Shown: positions 17,411 to 26,375 of the stretch, in pieces | Layout: every line of letters starts with the position of its first letter | Position numbering within the stretch: position 1 is the first letter of the stretch | Origin: PRDV01 sp963710865 | GTDB taxonomy: Bacteria; Babelota; Babeliae; Babelales; Babelaceae | DNA length: 64,000 nucleotides | NCBI GenBank assembly: GCA_963710865.1 | Contig: CAVQBR010000002.1 | Location: forward strand, 558,001-622,000 | Reading direction: 5' to 3' | Made by a program: the position numbers and the translations under genes | Notes under the pieces: model-generated | What the model was told of the DNA's origin: nothing | The model's input: only the letters and a program-made list of their open reading frames with translations | Database searches by the model: none

Positions 17411-18187
17411 GTGATTGTAGATCTTGTTGGCTCTTGGTTCATGCGTGCGTGTTCTGAGCTCGGATCGTTTGCTCTTTTTCTCGGACGAAGCATTGGAACT
17501 CTTTTCAGTTCAAAGCTTAAAGTAACGCTTATGCTCGCCCAGATGAAACGCATTGGTGTTGATTCAAGCAGCGTTATCGTTCTGAGCAGTCTCTCCTCAG
17601 GATTTGCTCTTGCACTTCAATCCTATGCCGGTTTAAGCAGAATAGGAGGCGAAGAAATGCTTGGTGCCGTTGTTGCTTGGGGCATGACTCGAGAGCTAGG
17701 TCCGGTTCTTACTGCCATTATGGTCGCAGGCAGATCTGGCTCTGCTATTGCGGCAGAGTTAGGAACCATGAAAATAACTGAACAGATTGACGCATTGCGA
17801 ACGCTCGGGATCAATCCATACAACTATCTGATCGTACCTCGCATTTTAGCTGGTATGCTTATTTTGCCCTTTCTCACCATGTTTGGAATGTTTTTTGGGA
17901 TGCTTGGAGGATACTTGTATACGGTCACTAATCTCAACATGAATCCTGCAACATATGGCAATACCATTAAAAATTATCTCCTTATAACGGATATCCTTGG
18001 GGGACTTATTAAGTCCAGTGTATTTGGTTTTATTTTGGCACTTGTAGGATCGTATCAGGGATTTTTCGCGCATGGAGGTGCACGAGGCGTTGGAAAAGCA
18101 ACTACCATGGGAGTTGTACTGGCCTGCATCCTTATCTTGATAGGAAACTATTTTCTGAGCTCACTTCTCTTTAAGGCAGGCATGTGA
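17411..18187 (+). CDS. mlaE: MlaE-type ABC transporter permease
   Basis: This 258-residue membrane protein carries the MlaE family core: ELGPVLTAIMVAGRSGSAIAAELG, then KITEQIDALRTLGINP and YLIVPRILA (given in parts). Several hydrophobic helices follow. MlaE homologues with an ATPase and an MCE-domain protein move phospholipids between the inner and outer membranes. The GTG start lies two bases after the secG stop with no clear ribosome-binding site, which implies translational coupling. The 3' end overlaps the ATPase gene in a GTGA tetranucleotide. No MCE (MlaD) gene follows in this window, so the partner must be elsewhere or missing. Confidence 0.93.
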   Translation: MIVDLVGSWFMRACSELGSFALFLGRSIGTLFSSKLKVTLMLAQMKRIGVDSSSVIVLSSLSSGFALALQSYAGLSRIGGEEMLGAVVAWGMTRELGPVLTAIMVAGRSGSAIAAELGTMKITEQIDALRTLGINPYNYLIVPRILAGMLILPFLTMFGMFFGMLGGYLYTVTNLNMNPATYGNTIKNYLLITDILGGLIKSSVFGFILALVGSYQGFFAHGGARGVGKATTMGVVLACILILIGNYFLSSLLFKAGM

Positions 18188-18939
18188 TTACAATTTCTCA
18201 TCTCAAAAAGCAATTTAATAATCATTTCGTACTCAAGGACGTTAATCTGACAATTCCTTCGGGAAAAATGACCTGTATCGTTGGACGATCGGGAGAAGGC
18301 AAGTCCGTACTTCTTAAAACGCTGGTGGGTCTCTTAAAGCCAACCTCAGGAAGTATCATTATCGGCGACAAAGATGTTACTACTCTCAGAGAACACGAGC
18401 GAAGCATTCTCTTTAAGAACTGTGGTTATGTCTTTCAATTTGCTGCGCTACTCGACTCATTGACCGTCTTTGAAAACGTAGGAATTACCATGCTTGAGAA
18501 TGGCGTACCTCCAAACGAAGTGTTACCGATAGTGAAAGAAAAGCTCGCTCTCGTACACCTTCATACCGATATTCTTAATAAATATCCTTCAGATCTTTCA
18601 GGAGGCATGAGAAAACGGGTCGGTATAGCTCGAACACTCGTAACTAATCCATCGATCATTCTCTATGATGAGCCTACAACTGGCCTAGATCCAATCACAG
18701 CCCACGTGGTCCATCAGCTTATGATCGATATGCAACAGCGCCTTAAAGTAACCTCTGTAATCATCAGCCACGATACGGAAATCTTTAAATACGTCGATTA
18801 CGTCGCACTCCTTCACGAAGGAGAAATAAAGTTTTTTGGTGATGCTCAAACCATTTGGCAATCAGATAATCCATACATTTACCAGTTCATTCGAGGCCTT
18901 ACTGAAGGCCCTATACAAACTGAGGAAGCAAAGCGGTAA
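18184..18939 (+). CDS. mlaF: MlaF-type ABC transporter ATPase
   Basis: This 251-residue ATPase has Walker A GRSGEGKS (about residues 35-42), a Q-loop in YVFQ, the signature LSGGM, Walker B ILYDEP and the H-loop ISHD. The sequence GRSGxGKS with LSGGMRKRVGIAR is characteristic of the MlaF/Ttg2A group and not of importers. It pairs with the preceding MlaE permease, whose stop codon it overlaps (GTGA). It should power lipid transport at the inner membrane. No terminator is obvious before the next gene. Confidence 0.93.
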   Translation: MITISHLKKQFNNHFVLKDVNLTIPSGKMTCIVGRSGEGKSVLLKTLVGLLKPTSGSIIIGDKDVTTLREHERSILFKNCGYVFQFAALLDSLTVFENVGITMLENGVPPNEVLPIVKEKLALVHLHTDILNKYPSDLSGGMRKRVGIARTLVTNPSIILYDEPTTGLDPITAHVVHQLMIDMQQRLKVTSVIISHDTEIFKYVDYVALLHEGEIKFFGDAQTIWQSDNPYIYQFIRGLTEGPIQTEEAKR

Positions 18940-19085
18940 TTCAAAGAAACTCACCAACACTTTCTCGACTACAAATCTAAGCCCACAATCTGATGCACTC
19001 TCAGAACAAAAATTGCAAATATTATTAATTTGTGATACTATTAGATAAAATAAGCCCTAAAATCCTGTCCATATAGAGGTGAATA

Positions 19086-19505
19086 ATGAACTATCTATTT
19101 CTCACATTGCTTCTCATTGCACCTTTTTCCATCAAACCGATGCAACTAATACGGCACGAACGACATGCAAGAGCATTTCTTGTCTCACTTATCGAAACAT
19201 TTGATCAAACAGCGCTCTTCGAACAAACCATCATGGGGATTCTGCGCTCTAATTTACAATACGACTATTCATTTATCAATCTGGCGCTCAGCCACAAGGA
19301 AAGAGTCTTCGCTCGAGCCAAAGCAATCATTGACCGGAGGGCAGCTGCAACTCCGCGAGAAATTGCAAATGCAAAGGCCGGACTTATGCTTATTAATTTC
19401 GCAGGGCTCAATAATATAGAGATAAGAAAGAGCGCCCAAGATGTCTATCTGAAGCTGGAAGAACTAAATGAACAGATTACCAGAGGGTCGATTAAAACTA
19501 ATTAA
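19086..19505 (+). CDS. small secreted protein of unknown function
   Basis: This 139-residue protein has a signal peptide (MNYLFLTLLLIAPFSIKPM). The mature part is mostly helical and charged, with no motif I recognise. AGGTG precedes the ATG by five bases. A weak extended -10 (TGTGATACT, 19031-19039) lies about 50 bases upstream, so it may be transcribed separately from mlaEF. It is convergent with the DUF4143 ATPase gene. No function is proposed. Confidence 0.7.
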   Translation: MNYLFLTLLLIAPFSIKPMQLIRHERHARAFLVSLIETFDQTALFEQTIMGILRSNLQYDYSFINLALSHKERVFARAKAIIDRRAAATPREIANAKAGLMLINFAGLNNIEIRKSAQDVYLKLEELNEQITRGSIKTN

Positions 19506-19554
19506 CACTTGTAACTCACGATCTTATTAAGTACATCTTACAAAGTTTACTCTA

Positions 19555-20898
19555 TCATTTAGGCACTAGTGCCTCTATCGCATCTCGTACATCGCTACTT
19601 TGTGCTGCTATCTTCGCAATGGCGTATAGCGGATAAGAGTGGATCGTCTCAAAACGTGAATAATTATGTGCAGAAAATCGTACGCCATGATCTGCAGCGT
19701 CATGACTTTCAAGAAAACTATGAAGGCTTTTGAGCGTAGTACCACTTTTAACCTCAATTGGTACAACCTTATCTCTTTCTTGAATAACATAATCAACTTC
19801 AGCCTGACTGGTCCTGGTTTCGCGACGCCAATAAAACAAAGTCTGTCTCTTATAAGGATCTGCATACGCAAGCAATTCTTGGCCAACGAATGATTCAACC
19901 AAAGAACCCTTGTTTACAAATTCCGCTAAGGGATTCAAAAACCTTTGAGTAAGATCATAGTTTAAAATCGATTGAGTAAGACCTACATCAAGAAATAAGA
20001 TTTTAAAATCATTCGGATCAGCCTGGGCACCAAGAGGAATCCCTTGGGCAGCGGTATACATGACCCTACGCAAAACGCCTGCCATTTCGATCAGCTGTAA
20101 AGCAGGCTCCAATTCACGCTTTCTATACTCACCAATTGCACTAAACTTAAACTTCTTCCCCAGCTGAAAAGGAGCTTTCTCAAAAAGTTCTTCTAGATAT
20201 TTGAGCTGCCGCTCTTTTCCATATTCGCCAAAGTCTTGACGATACGTATCAATCAGAGATGCATGAAGATGAGAACATTTGAGAGCATTTTTGGTGCTAA
20301 CCCAACACTTAACAATTTTGGGCATTCCGCCGAGCGCAAGATACTGAGCGACTAACTCAAGAATCTTATCGTGAACAGGTTCAATCAAAGGCTGATCAAC
20401 TTCATGAGTAATAATTTCTTTGATAATGAGAAACTCTTTCATAGCCGCGAGAAATTCTATAAACGAAAGAGGATACATATAGACCGGTTGAATTCGCCCT
20501 ACTGGCAATCCCACCTGCTCAACTGCAAAATCAACGAATGATCCAGCAGCAATTACATGAAGATTCGGCATCATCTCATAAAAATATCTCAGCGCTGTCA
20601 ATGCTCGAGGCACTCGTTGAATTTCGTCAATGAACAAAAGCGTTTTACCTGGTATAATCCGTTGGCCTGTGTATAATGAAAGAACTTGAATAAGAGCTTC
20701 AGGAAACAAGTCCCTTTCAAACAGAGCACCAGCAGATGCACTCACTTCAAAATTAATTTCAACAAACGAATCGAAGGCCTTACCCAACTCCCTGACGGCA
20801 AATGTTTTTCCGACCTGGCGAGCACCTCTTAGCAGCAGTGGCATTCTTTCAGAATTATTTTTCCAACTAAGGAGATAGTGATCTATAAGTCGTTTCAT
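19555..20898 (-). CDS. AAA ATPase with C-terminal DUF4143 domain (repeat-array-associated)
   Basis: This 447-residue protein has Walker A GARQVGKT (residues 25-32) and Walker B LLFIDEIQ (about 105-112). The C-terminal DUF4143 region has EVDYVI (from E367) and PIEVKSG (E382-x-K384). The D...ExK pattern is that of the PD-(D/E)XK nuclease fold. The family (AAA_14 plus DUF4143) is widespread and often multicopy, and its function is poorly known. Upstream lies a seven-unit array of 16-bp repeats with a 32-33 bp period. The first unit ends eight bases from the ATG, next to the AAAGGAA ribosome-binding site. Two decayed copies of the same gene-plus-array arrangement are in this window (near 26.1 kb and 57.3-57.95 kb). 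Confidence 0.85.
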   Translation of the reverse strand: MKRLIDHYLLSWKNNSERMPLLLRGARQVGKTFAVRELGKAFDSFVEINFEVSASAGALFERDLFPEALIQVLSLYTGQRIIPGKTLLFIDEIQRVPRALTALRYFYEMMPNLHVIAAGSFVDFAVEQVGLPVGRIQPVYMYPLSFIEFLAAMKEFLIIKEIITHEVDQPLIEPVHDKILELVAQYLALGGMPKIVKCWVSTKNALKCSHLHASLIDTYRQDFGEYGKERQLKYLEELFEKAPFQLGKKFKFSAIGEYRKRELEPALQLIEMAGVLRRVMYTAAQGIPLGAQADPNDFKILFLDVGLTQSILNYDLTQRFLNPLAEFVNKGSLVESFVGQELLAYADPYKRQTLFYWRRETRTSQAEVDYVIQERDKVVPIEVKSGTTLKSLHSFLESHDAADHGVRFSAHNYSRFETIHSYPLYAIAKIAAQSSDVRDAIEALVPK

Positions 20899-20906
20899 GC
20901 GTTCCT

Positions 20907-21116
20907 TTGGTCAAAATTCCAGGTGATTTTGCACTAGAAGTGGTCGAAAATCCAATGTAATTTAACACCTTCTTGGTTAAAAATCCAGGTATTTTTATTA
21001 GAATTTGGTCAAAATTCCAACACAATTAAAGTGATTTTTGGTCGAAATTCCAAGTAGTTTTATAAATTATTGGTCAAAATTCCAACATGTTTTACTGAGG
21101 CAGCCAAAAATTCAAG
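20907..21116. repeat. array of 16-bp TTGGTCAAAATTCCAA repeats, period 32-33 bp
   Basis: Units begin at 20907, 20940, 20973, 21005, 21038 and 21070, with a degenerate seventh at about 21101. The consensus is TTGGTCRAAATTCCAA, with TTGG and CCAA arms around an AT-rich centre. Spacers of 16-17 bases are not conserved between units. The period is close to three turns of B-DNA, so all units would face the same side of the helix. The array abuts the start of the DUF4143 ATPase gene. It looks like a set of operator- or iteron-type protein-binding sites. Confidence 0.85.
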
Positions 21117-21323
21117 ACTTTGACGCACCCATGATCTGCTCTTCAAAAAGAATCATCTAAGACTGTCAAACACGTGCTGACCTCGATATCAAGGTATACT
21201 TTTCTTCAACTTTTCTGCCCAATGCTGAAGTCATTCGCAAGCGGAAAGTTCTTGGCTCAGCTTATGCATCAGATTCACTACTTCGGGGAATCTCTTTCCT
21301 CAAATTACGCCTTTTTGTCTTCT

Positions 21324-21351
21324 TTGACAATATTTATAAATATGTTAAACT
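21324..21351 (+). promoter_or_regulatory. sigma70 promoter of the 579-residue ankyrin gene
   Basis: TTGACA (21324-21329) and TAAACT (21346-21351) are 16 bases apart. The predicted RNA start falls at or just before the first in-frame ATG at 21359, so translation from that ATG would be leaderless. The next ATG (21401) fits better. Confidence 0.6.
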
Positions 21352-21400
21352 TGTTTATATGATAAATAGAAATAGTACAAATGAATCGCCGAGTATCCCA

Positions 21401-23098
21401 ATGACCCATGTTTCTTATGGATTTGCAATCCTGTCACTCTTCTTTATCCTGATAAATACCTCCTTTAGTTATGGCATGAACCGATTACAATCAAGCAGCC
21501 AGCTAAGCATTCGAGCTGAGCTGAAAAGTCTCGGATCGACTCAGGTTCATTGTGCTGCATATCTTAATCGCCTGAGCGAACTACAAGGCCTCATTTCGAA
21601 GGGAGCTTCTTTTGACGAAGCAAACTCCATTGGAATGACCCCATTGCATTACGCAGCCGAGCAGGGCAATGCAGGAGTAATCAGATACCTCCTCGCCAAG
21701 CAGGCTGATGCAAAAGCATTAAATGCTCAAGGGTTGATGCCACTCCATGTAGCAGCTCTCAATGGTCGTGCAACCGCAGTAGATGCCTTCCTTGGGGCAG
21801 GCGCAGAAAAAGATCTACCTACGTTACGTGAACGAATGACACCATTGCATTATGCAGCATATAACAATCATGTAGAACTAATTAACTACCTTCTAAGCAA
21901 AGATGCTAACATAAAGGCAATGAATATTCAGGGACTAACACCACTCCACCTAGCAACTCAAAGAGGTAATAAGGATGCCGTGGCTTCTTTGATTGAAGGT
22001 GGATCTGATATCAACATGCCAGATGCACAAGGACAAACAGCTCTTCATAAAGCAGCACAGAAAAATAATATCCAGGTACTCAACTATTTGGTAGAGCGAG
22101 GAGCTCAAGTTGATGCCTTAGATAATCTCAACCGCACTCCTTTGCATCTAGCCTCAAAAAAGGGTTGTATTGCATCTATGCGGATTCTTTTGAGCTCTAA
22201 CGCTTGCTTAGAGTCTAGGGACAAAGAAGGACGTACGCCTTTGCACTATGCCGTCAGTGCTGGTCGCACCTCAACCGCAGACTATCTTCTAAGCAGAGGG
22301 GCACAATGCAACAGTTCGGATGTAAATAATCTTACCCCCTTAGACTACGCTACCTTCGAAGATGACGAAGCAATGAAATATCTTCTCGAGCGGCATGGGG
22401 CCACAAGAAAAACTCCCATACCAAGCATGGTGCTTATACTCTGGTCCATAAAACACAATAAACCCGCCGTTCTTTCCAATCTTCTCGCTCATGGTGTCGC
22501 TGTTAATACTCCTGATGCAACAGGCTCTACGCCTTTACATTATGCCGCTGCAGGCGGAGATACCAAACTTCTCAGGATCCTTATCGCTGCAGGAGCAGAT
22601 CTGGCAGCACGGTCGAATGTTGGATTAACCCCCTTACATTACGCAGCAAGAAGCGCTAGCAGACCAGGCATTGCTTATCTCTTAGCTAAAGGCGCAGACG
22701 TTAATGCACGAGATACTAATGGATACACTCCTTTGCATTATATCGCTGAAAATCCCCATACATCTGCCATTGCAACCCTACTTAATGCCGGTGCAGATTT
22801 CAATAGCCAGTGCAGAAAAGGCTACACGCCCTTACATTGTGCAGGCTGGTCAAACAACAAAATCATGATACAAGAGCTCATCCAGAGAGGCGCACCTGTA
22901 GATGCGCAAGACATGTTCGGGTGTACTGCACTTCATATAGCCGCAAAAGCTGGCACGTGTGCGGCAGTCAAACAGCTCTTGAGAAATGGTGCCTCAGTTA
23001 GTATACGCTCCAAAAAGAACAAGACTCCTATCGACTATGCGACTGCCCATCCTAATCCTCAAGTGCTTGCATTTTTTGAAGCCTGCCAACAGATCTAG
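21401..23098 (+). CDS. secreted ankyrin-repeat protein
   Basis: From ATG 21401 the product is 565 residues; the frame is open from ATG 21359 (579 residues). Starting at 21401 places the hydrophobic segment YGFAILSLFFILINTSFSYG as a normal signal peptide, and it allows a 5' leader given the promoter at 21324-21351. The rest is about 15 ankyrin repeats (G.TPLHYAA..G....V..LL..GA), with one divergent stretch around residues 320-370 where the repeat register is weaker. It is probably a secreted protein-binding effector; the target is unknown. It is followed by another ankyrin gene on the same strand after a 680-base gap. Confidence 0.88.
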   Translation: MTHVSYGFAILSLFFILINTSFSYGMNRLQSSSQLSIRAELKSLGSTQVHCAAYLNRLSELQGLISKGASFDEANSIGMTPLHYAAEQGNAGVIRYLLAKQADAKALNAQGLMPLHVAALNGRATAVDAFLGAGAEKDLPTLRERMTPLHYAAYNNHVELINYLLSKDANIKAMNIQGLTPLHLATQRGNKDAVASLIEGGSDINMPDAQGQTALHKAAQKNNIQVLNYLVERGAQVDALDNLNRTPLHLASKKGCIASMRILLSSNACLESRDKEGRTPLHYAVSAGRTSTADYLLSRGAQCNSSDVNNLTPLDYATFEDDEAMKYLLERHGATRKTPIPSMVLILWSIKHNKPAVLSNLLAHGVAVNTPDATGSTPLHYAAAGGDTKLLRILIAAGADLAARSNVGLTPLHYAARSASRPGIAYLLAKGADVNARDTNGYTPLHYIAENPHTSAIATLLNAGADFNSQCRKGYTPLHCAGWSNNKIMIQELIQRGAPVDAQDMFGCTALHIAAKAGTCAAVKQLLRNGASVSIRSKKNKTPIDYATAHPNPQVLAFFEACQQI

Positions 23099-23701
23099 TC
23101 CCTCATTGCACCCTCTAGATTGATAGCAGGGATTCCGTACAATTTGATCGGCTCTCATCAGAAAAAAAGTTTCTGCTGAGAGTTCACCACTAATCAAATT
23201 CAAAAAACTTTTCTTCAAGCGAAGCTTAGTCGATTTTTCGCCTATTCCCTTCTTCCAATCACCCGCTTGGACGATGCAACAAAGAGAACTCAACTAATAC
23301 GTTTTTGTTTGCCTTCTGAGGTGCAAGGTCAAACATCCCAACCAATACAAAACTATCTCTCAGCTAAACTATCAAGGATTTTTAATGCCATCTCGCCTCG
23401 CCTTAAGAACAAAGATAAACACACCAAAACCAAGCATCGTCCTCGAACTCTCATTTGGAGGAATGCTAAGCATTACAAATTGAGTTTGCAACCATTTGCC
23501 AACTGTAAATCTCATCTTTGATTATCGCACCAAAGCAAAGACAAGATAGTATTATCGTCAACACCTATACGATGTTGGAACGAACGGGGGGATGAGTAGC
23601 ATTGCTTACGGTTACTAAGGATTACACTCTAAAAACACTCGTAAAGTAAGCCTAAAAAATAATTCTTAGATCAGCCCCCAATACATGAAGATTGTCAAAG
23701 G
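23099..23701. other. intergenic region without recognised genes
   Basis: About 600 bases lie between two plus-strand ankyrin genes. Short open frames exist on both strands but none has a recognisable product or a good ribosome-binding site. I see no terminator with a T-run after the first ankyrin gene. Confidence 0.45.
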
Positions 23702-23729
23702 TTGACTTCTCAGCATTGCAAGCTATAGT
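23702..23729 (+). promoter_or_regulatory. sigma70 promoter of the 706-residue ankyrin gene
   Basis: TTGACT (23702-23707) and TATAGT (23724-23729) are 16 bases apart. They lie about 50 bases upstream of the start codon. Confidence 0.6.
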
Positions 23730-23781
23730 TAATTTCAATGAGATATTTTTTACATTCTCTATAAAGAAAAGGGAGCAGTGA

Positions 23782-25902
23782 ATGGATTTACTCGCCTTGG
23801 CAATAAGTCTAACAGGATTGCTAAGCTATGGAAGCATTTCTGGCATGCAGTTAGTTGATACACGACTTCATAAAGCTTGCGAAAATAGCGAATTAATTCC
23901 TTACATTAAAAAATTACTACGAGATGGTGCAAATCCAAATAGTGCTGATGAGTCAGGCCAAACACCCTTGTGCATTGCCAGTAAAAATAATCACCCAGCG
24001 ATTGTTACCTTATTATTAGAAGTAGGAGCAAATAGGTCCTCTGCAACTGAAAGCGGTAGAAACCCATTACATCTAGCAGCTCAAAACGGTCATTTACAGA
24101 TAGTTGAAATTTTATTGGATGAATGTGAGCCAAAGTATATAAATTCTATCGATCGCTTTAAATTCACCCCCATTCATCTAGCAGCAAGTAGTGGATATGA
24201 AGATGTAGTACAGTTGTTAATTGCAAGGGGTGCCGCAATAAACTTAGAAAATAAATCTAAACAACTCCCATTACACTTAGCCGCCCAAAAGGGTCATTTA
24301 CAGATAATTGAGACACTATTGATCGCTTGCGAAAGTAAGCATGTAAATCGTATTGATCGTTTCGGTATGACCCCGCTTCATTTGGCAGCAAGTGGTGGCC
24401 ATAAAGATGCGGTTGAAAATTTGCTTGCTTATAACGCTTCTATAGGCGTCAAAGATAAAGATGGAAAACTCCCATTACATCTGGCGATAAGCAATGGCCA
24501 TAAAAATGTTGTTGAGTTATTGCTCGATGCTGATGTTAACGGCAGTACGTTCTTTGCATCAGCTACATTTAACACTGCTCCCGAGGGCCAGTTTACCCCT
24601 TTAGAACTTGCAAAAGGACTTGCCGAAGCGCATGAGGCACAAGATCAGTTTCAAGCTATTTATAATTATTTATACAAGTCTAGACTCTTTAAAGCAGCTG
24701 CCTGTGGCTTACTGACAGAGGAAGATTTATTAGATGAACCTATGCCTTTACTTGCAGCTGCACCAGCTGATCATGACCCTCATTACACTGTAGACACACC
24801 TGACAACAATCTAATGACTCCATTACACCATGCAGCAAGAACTGGCAAGAAAGACACTGTCGCTTTGCTGTTAGCACACCATGCTGATATAAATGTACTT
24901 AATGATGAGCAGATGACCCCATTACATTTTGCATCAATCAATGGTCATGCTGATGTTGTAAAATTTTTGCTGGAAAATGGGGCTTATATACATGCACTTG
25001 ACCAGTATCAAAAGACGCCATTGTATTGTGCAGCAATCAATGGCCATGCTGATGTTGTTCAGATTATGCTTGATAGTAGAGCCTCAGAAACAGAGCGGTA
25101 TGATAGTAACTTTGAGACCCAGGCTAGAACTCTAGTGTTTACTGCAATAAAAGCTGGTCACCTAGAGGTAGTTGAGGTATTGATATGCAATTATGAAATA
25201 TTTACGAAATACCCCACGATTATTCTACCTGCTAAATTTAATTTTGAAACTGGGACTGTGATGTATACTCCTCTAGAGTATGCAGAATATCTTTTAGAAA
25301 AGCATAATCAAGATCCAAAAAAACTAGAACGCTATCAAGAAATTCGTGATTGGTTAAAACGTGCATTAGATGATTTAGATTTAAACAAACCCGATCATGG
25401 TGGACGGACACTATTACATAATGCCGTGAGAAGCAACGAATTAGAAGTTGCAAAATTGCTGCTCGATAATGGTGCTAATGTAAATGCGCCTGACAGCGAC
25501 GGCAAAACTCCTCTCTTTTTTGCGGTAACATATAATAGCGGAAACAAGGATGGGATAGAATTGATTAGGCTTCTCTTAAGAAAAGGCGCTCAAAGTAATG
25601 AATCGTCAGTGTTATTTGATGCTCTTGAAGCAAAAGCAAATCGCTTGCAAATATTTGACCTTTTATTAAAAGCTGGCGCAGATCCAAATGTTCAATACTA
25701 CGGGCCGATAAGAAACTGGCACGGTGCAACACCACTTTACTTAGCAACATTAAAGGGCTGCGTAAACGTAGTTCAAAGGCTATTGGAAGAAGGCGCCAAT
25801 AAACACATCCTCTGTAATGGAAAAAAAGCAATCGACATTATAGGAACGTATAATAGGGAATTGAAAATCAGGAATGAATTAGAAAGACTCCTAAGGGAAT
25901 AA
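23782..25902 (+). CDS. secreted ankyrin-repeat protein
   Basis: This 706-residue protein has a signal-peptide-like N-terminus (MDLLALAISLTGLLSYGSISG). About 14 ankyrin repeats are arranged in three blocks. The blocks are separated by non-ankyrin stretches near residues 255-345 and 440-530; both stretches contain a 'FTPLELAKGLAEAHE' / 'YTPLEYAEYLLEKHN' type element followed by a helix, which suggests an internally duplicated module. GGGAG lies a few bases before the ATG. Codon and base usage look more AT-rich than in the other ankyrin genes nearby, which may indicate a different age or origin. Function is inferred only as protein binding, probably outside the bacterial cytoplasm. Confidence 0.88.
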   Translation: MDLLALAISLTGLLSYGSISGMQLVDTRLHKACENSELIPYIKKLLRDGANPNSADESGQTPLCIASKNNHPAIVTLLLEVGANRSSATESGRNPLHLAAQNGHLQIVEILLDECEPKYINSIDRFKFTPIHLAASSGYEDVVQLLIARGAAINLENKSKQLPLHLAAQKGHLQIIETLLIACESKHVNRIDRFGMTPLHLAASGGHKDAVENLLAYNASIGVKDKDGKLPLHLAISNGHKNVVELLLDADVNGSTFFASATFNTAPEGQFTPLELAKGLAEAHEAQDQFQAIYNYLYKSRLFKAAACGLLTEEDLLDEPMPLLAAAPADHDPHYTVDTPDNNLMTPLHHAARTGKKDTVALLLAHHADINVLNDEQMTPLHFASINGHADVVKFLLENGAYIHALDQYQKTPLYCAAINGHADVVQIMLDSRASETERYDSNFETQARTLVFTAIKAGHLEVVEVLICNYEIFTKYPTIILPAKFNFETGTVMYTPLEYAEYLLEKHNQDPKKLERYQEIRDWLKRALDDLDLNKPDHGGRTLLHNAVRSNELEVAKLLLDNGANVNAPDSDGKTPLFFAVTYNSGNKDGIELIRLLLRKGAQSNESSVLFDALEAKANRLQIFDLLLKAGADPNVQYYGPIRNWHGATPLYLATLKGCVNVVQRLLEEGANKHILCNGKKAIDIIGTYNRELKIRNELERLLRE

Positions 25903-26048
25903 GATTAAAAGAATTTGACGGTCAATAGCATCTGCCTAAAAAGCTCTCTATTTAAGGACACTTTCTTTAAAGTTTGTACATGATACTTTCCGTGAAATTC
26001 AAGCTGATAAGAGTTTCTAACCTGCGGGCATGGAAAAAAGGTGCAAAG

Positions 26049-26110
26049 TCATAAACGTGCATTTTTCCAGGATTTCGCTTCCAAGAAGATAATGATCTCT
26101 ATCAAATTTT
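26049..26110 (-). pseudogene. N-terminal remnant of a second DUF4143-type ATPase
   Basis: The minus-strand reading contains LIEIIIFL....SWKN, which lines up with LIDHYLLSWKNN at the start of the 447-residue ATPase. At DNA level TTGATAGAGATCATTATCTT matches the intact gene's start with few changes and a 10-base insertion. Everything downstream of this stub is lost. It sits against a repeat array in the same relative position as in the intact locus. Confidence 0.55.
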
Positions 26111-26270
26111 CAAGTGATTTTATGCTAAACTTGGTCAAAAATCCAACGTACTTTAAACAATTTATGGTCAAAAATCCTATTTCTATTGGAACTTGGTCGA
26201 AATTCCAAGCAGCTCTATAATTCTCGGTCAAAATTCTGTCCTGGCCCAACGCAGCAAAACTTCCAAATAT
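26098..26270. repeat. second, decayed TTGGTCAAAATTCCAA array
   Basis: Recognisable units begin near 26098 (degenerate), 26131, 26164, 26193 and 26224, with a degenerate one near 26251. The spacing is 33, 33, 29, 31 and about 27 bases, less regular than at 20907-21116. The downstream flank (26250-26320) also resembles the flank of the first array (21100-21170), including a shared AGAATCATCT. The whole block is therefore a homologous copy and not chance similarity of short motifs. Confidence 0.7.
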
Positions 26271-26375
26271 TTTGACACCTGACCGGTCATGATACTTAGC
26301 AACAGAAGAATCATCTTAAATAGGAGTGATGTTAGGAGATACTTAAAATAGAACCTTATGCTCTCATAAAATTTA

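Noticed and set aside
20907..21116. CRISPR array interpretation of the regularly spaced repeats
   Set aside because: Repeats are only 16 bases with substitutions between units, spacers are 16-17 bases, and no cas genes are nearby. The recurrent link to the ATPase start codon fits binding sites better.
23099..23781. Short open frames of 84 and 99 codons between the two ankyrin genes
   Set aside because: They lack good ribosome-binding sites, signal peptides or recognisable motifs, and look like chance frames.
26098..26270. Assignment of the second array to the 526-residue ATPase gene
   Set aside because: That gene reads away from the array, which lies beyond its 3' end. The DUF4143 start-codon stub next to the array explains its presence.
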